From Streptomyces sp. NBC_01235 (GTDB taxonomy: Bacteria > Actinomycetota > Actinomycetes > Streptomycetales > Streptomycetaceae), in the NCBI RefSeq assembly GCF_035989285.1, contig NZ_CP108513.1:5642001-5706000 (forward strand): a stretch of DNA of 64,000 nt. The letters are read 5' to 3'. This document shows positions 63,846 to 64,000 of the stretch, one piece after another. Position 1 is the first letter of the stretch, and every line of letters starts with the position of its first letter. A program made the translations under genes and the position numbers. The notes below the pieces were generated by a model. It did not search any database, had not been told where the DNA came from, and was given only the letters and a program-made list of their open reading frames with translations.

Positions 63846-64000
63846 ATCGCGAAGACGGAGGTCAGCGCCCTCTCAGCCCGGTGCTCCGAGCTCCCGCGTG
63901 TGCAAAGGTGCCTCCACGCTAGCGTCAATTCGGGCGCGGTGAACAGAGGGCCCCTGTCGTTCTTGCGATGATCGGTCGGTGACCACGACACACCAGCCCC

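Noticed and set aside
63979..64000. Possible GTG start of a divergent gene at the right edge
   Set aside because: Only seven codons (VTTTHQP) are visible and no SD is present; it cannot be supported from this window.

Overview
The window is a high-GC actinomycete chromosome segment, almost certainly Streptomyces. Evidence is the very high G+C with strong third-position bias, GTG/TTG starts, a CydDC fusion, a copper/DyP peroxidase operon, SpoIIE/RsbW-type phosphatase and kinase genes, an actinomycete integrative and conjugative element (AICE), and parS and DnaA-box motifs of Streptomyces type. From memory, the order dtpA-pheA-serS ... cydDC-cydB-cydA-hisC-like ... thiC follows the near-origin core of S. 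coelicolor. That would place oriC beyond the right end; this is inference.

Layout. (1) 1-1676: right part of an IS481-like insertion sequence, truncated by the window edge. (2) 1785-9320: a pSAM2-type AICE with a GntR regulator, small conserved genes, a frameshifted TraB/FtsK-like translocase, SpdB, a RepSA-type initiator, Xis, a tyrosine integrase and a GIY-YIG-fold gene. It abuts tRNA-Ser(UGA), the likely attachment site. (3) 9565-25140: core genes, including an HtrA-like protease, a glycerophosphodiesterase, two RsbW-like ATPases, a GAF-PP2C phosphatase, aminopeptidase P, a MocR regulator with an MFS pump, a CitG-like gene and a secreted intradiol dioxygenase. (4) 25384-31911: extracytoplasmic copper handling (Met-rich membrane protein, YcnI, Sco, ECuC, CopC-CopD fusion, DtpA). 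(5) 32001-36350: pheA, serS, a HAD phosphatase and tRNA-Ser(GCU), with six DnaA boxes between pheA and serS. (6) 36447-39966: two overlapping ABC ATPase/permease pairs. (7) 40220-48062: M24-like protein, EphD-like hydrolase/SDR fusion, MerR pseudogene, KptA, a flavin-dependent oxidoreductase, a second HAD phosphatase and an M23 peptidase. (8) 48176-54400: cydA-cydB-cydDC behind a Rex operator. (9) 54560-63905: HisC-like aminotransferase, LacI regulator, metallophosphoesterase, membrane and beta-propeller proteins, then thiC behind a TPP riboswitch.

Themes. Copper delivery to the aa3 oxidase (sco/ecuC operon) and the redox-controlled cytochrome bd operon are both present, so both arms of aerobic respiration are represented. 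Eight parS-like palindromes and eleven DnaA boxes in three clusters show that this DNA also serves chromosome segregation and initiation control. The most unusual arrangement is a pair of parS-like palindromes inside the enlarged P3 arm of the thiC TPP riboswitch. Other points of note are the GIY-YIG gene beside the AICE integrase, TTA codons in the AICE initiator and GIY-YIG genes, a frameshift in the AICE translocase, a MerR pseudogene with no start codon, and a triplicated beta-rich tail on the IS transposase.
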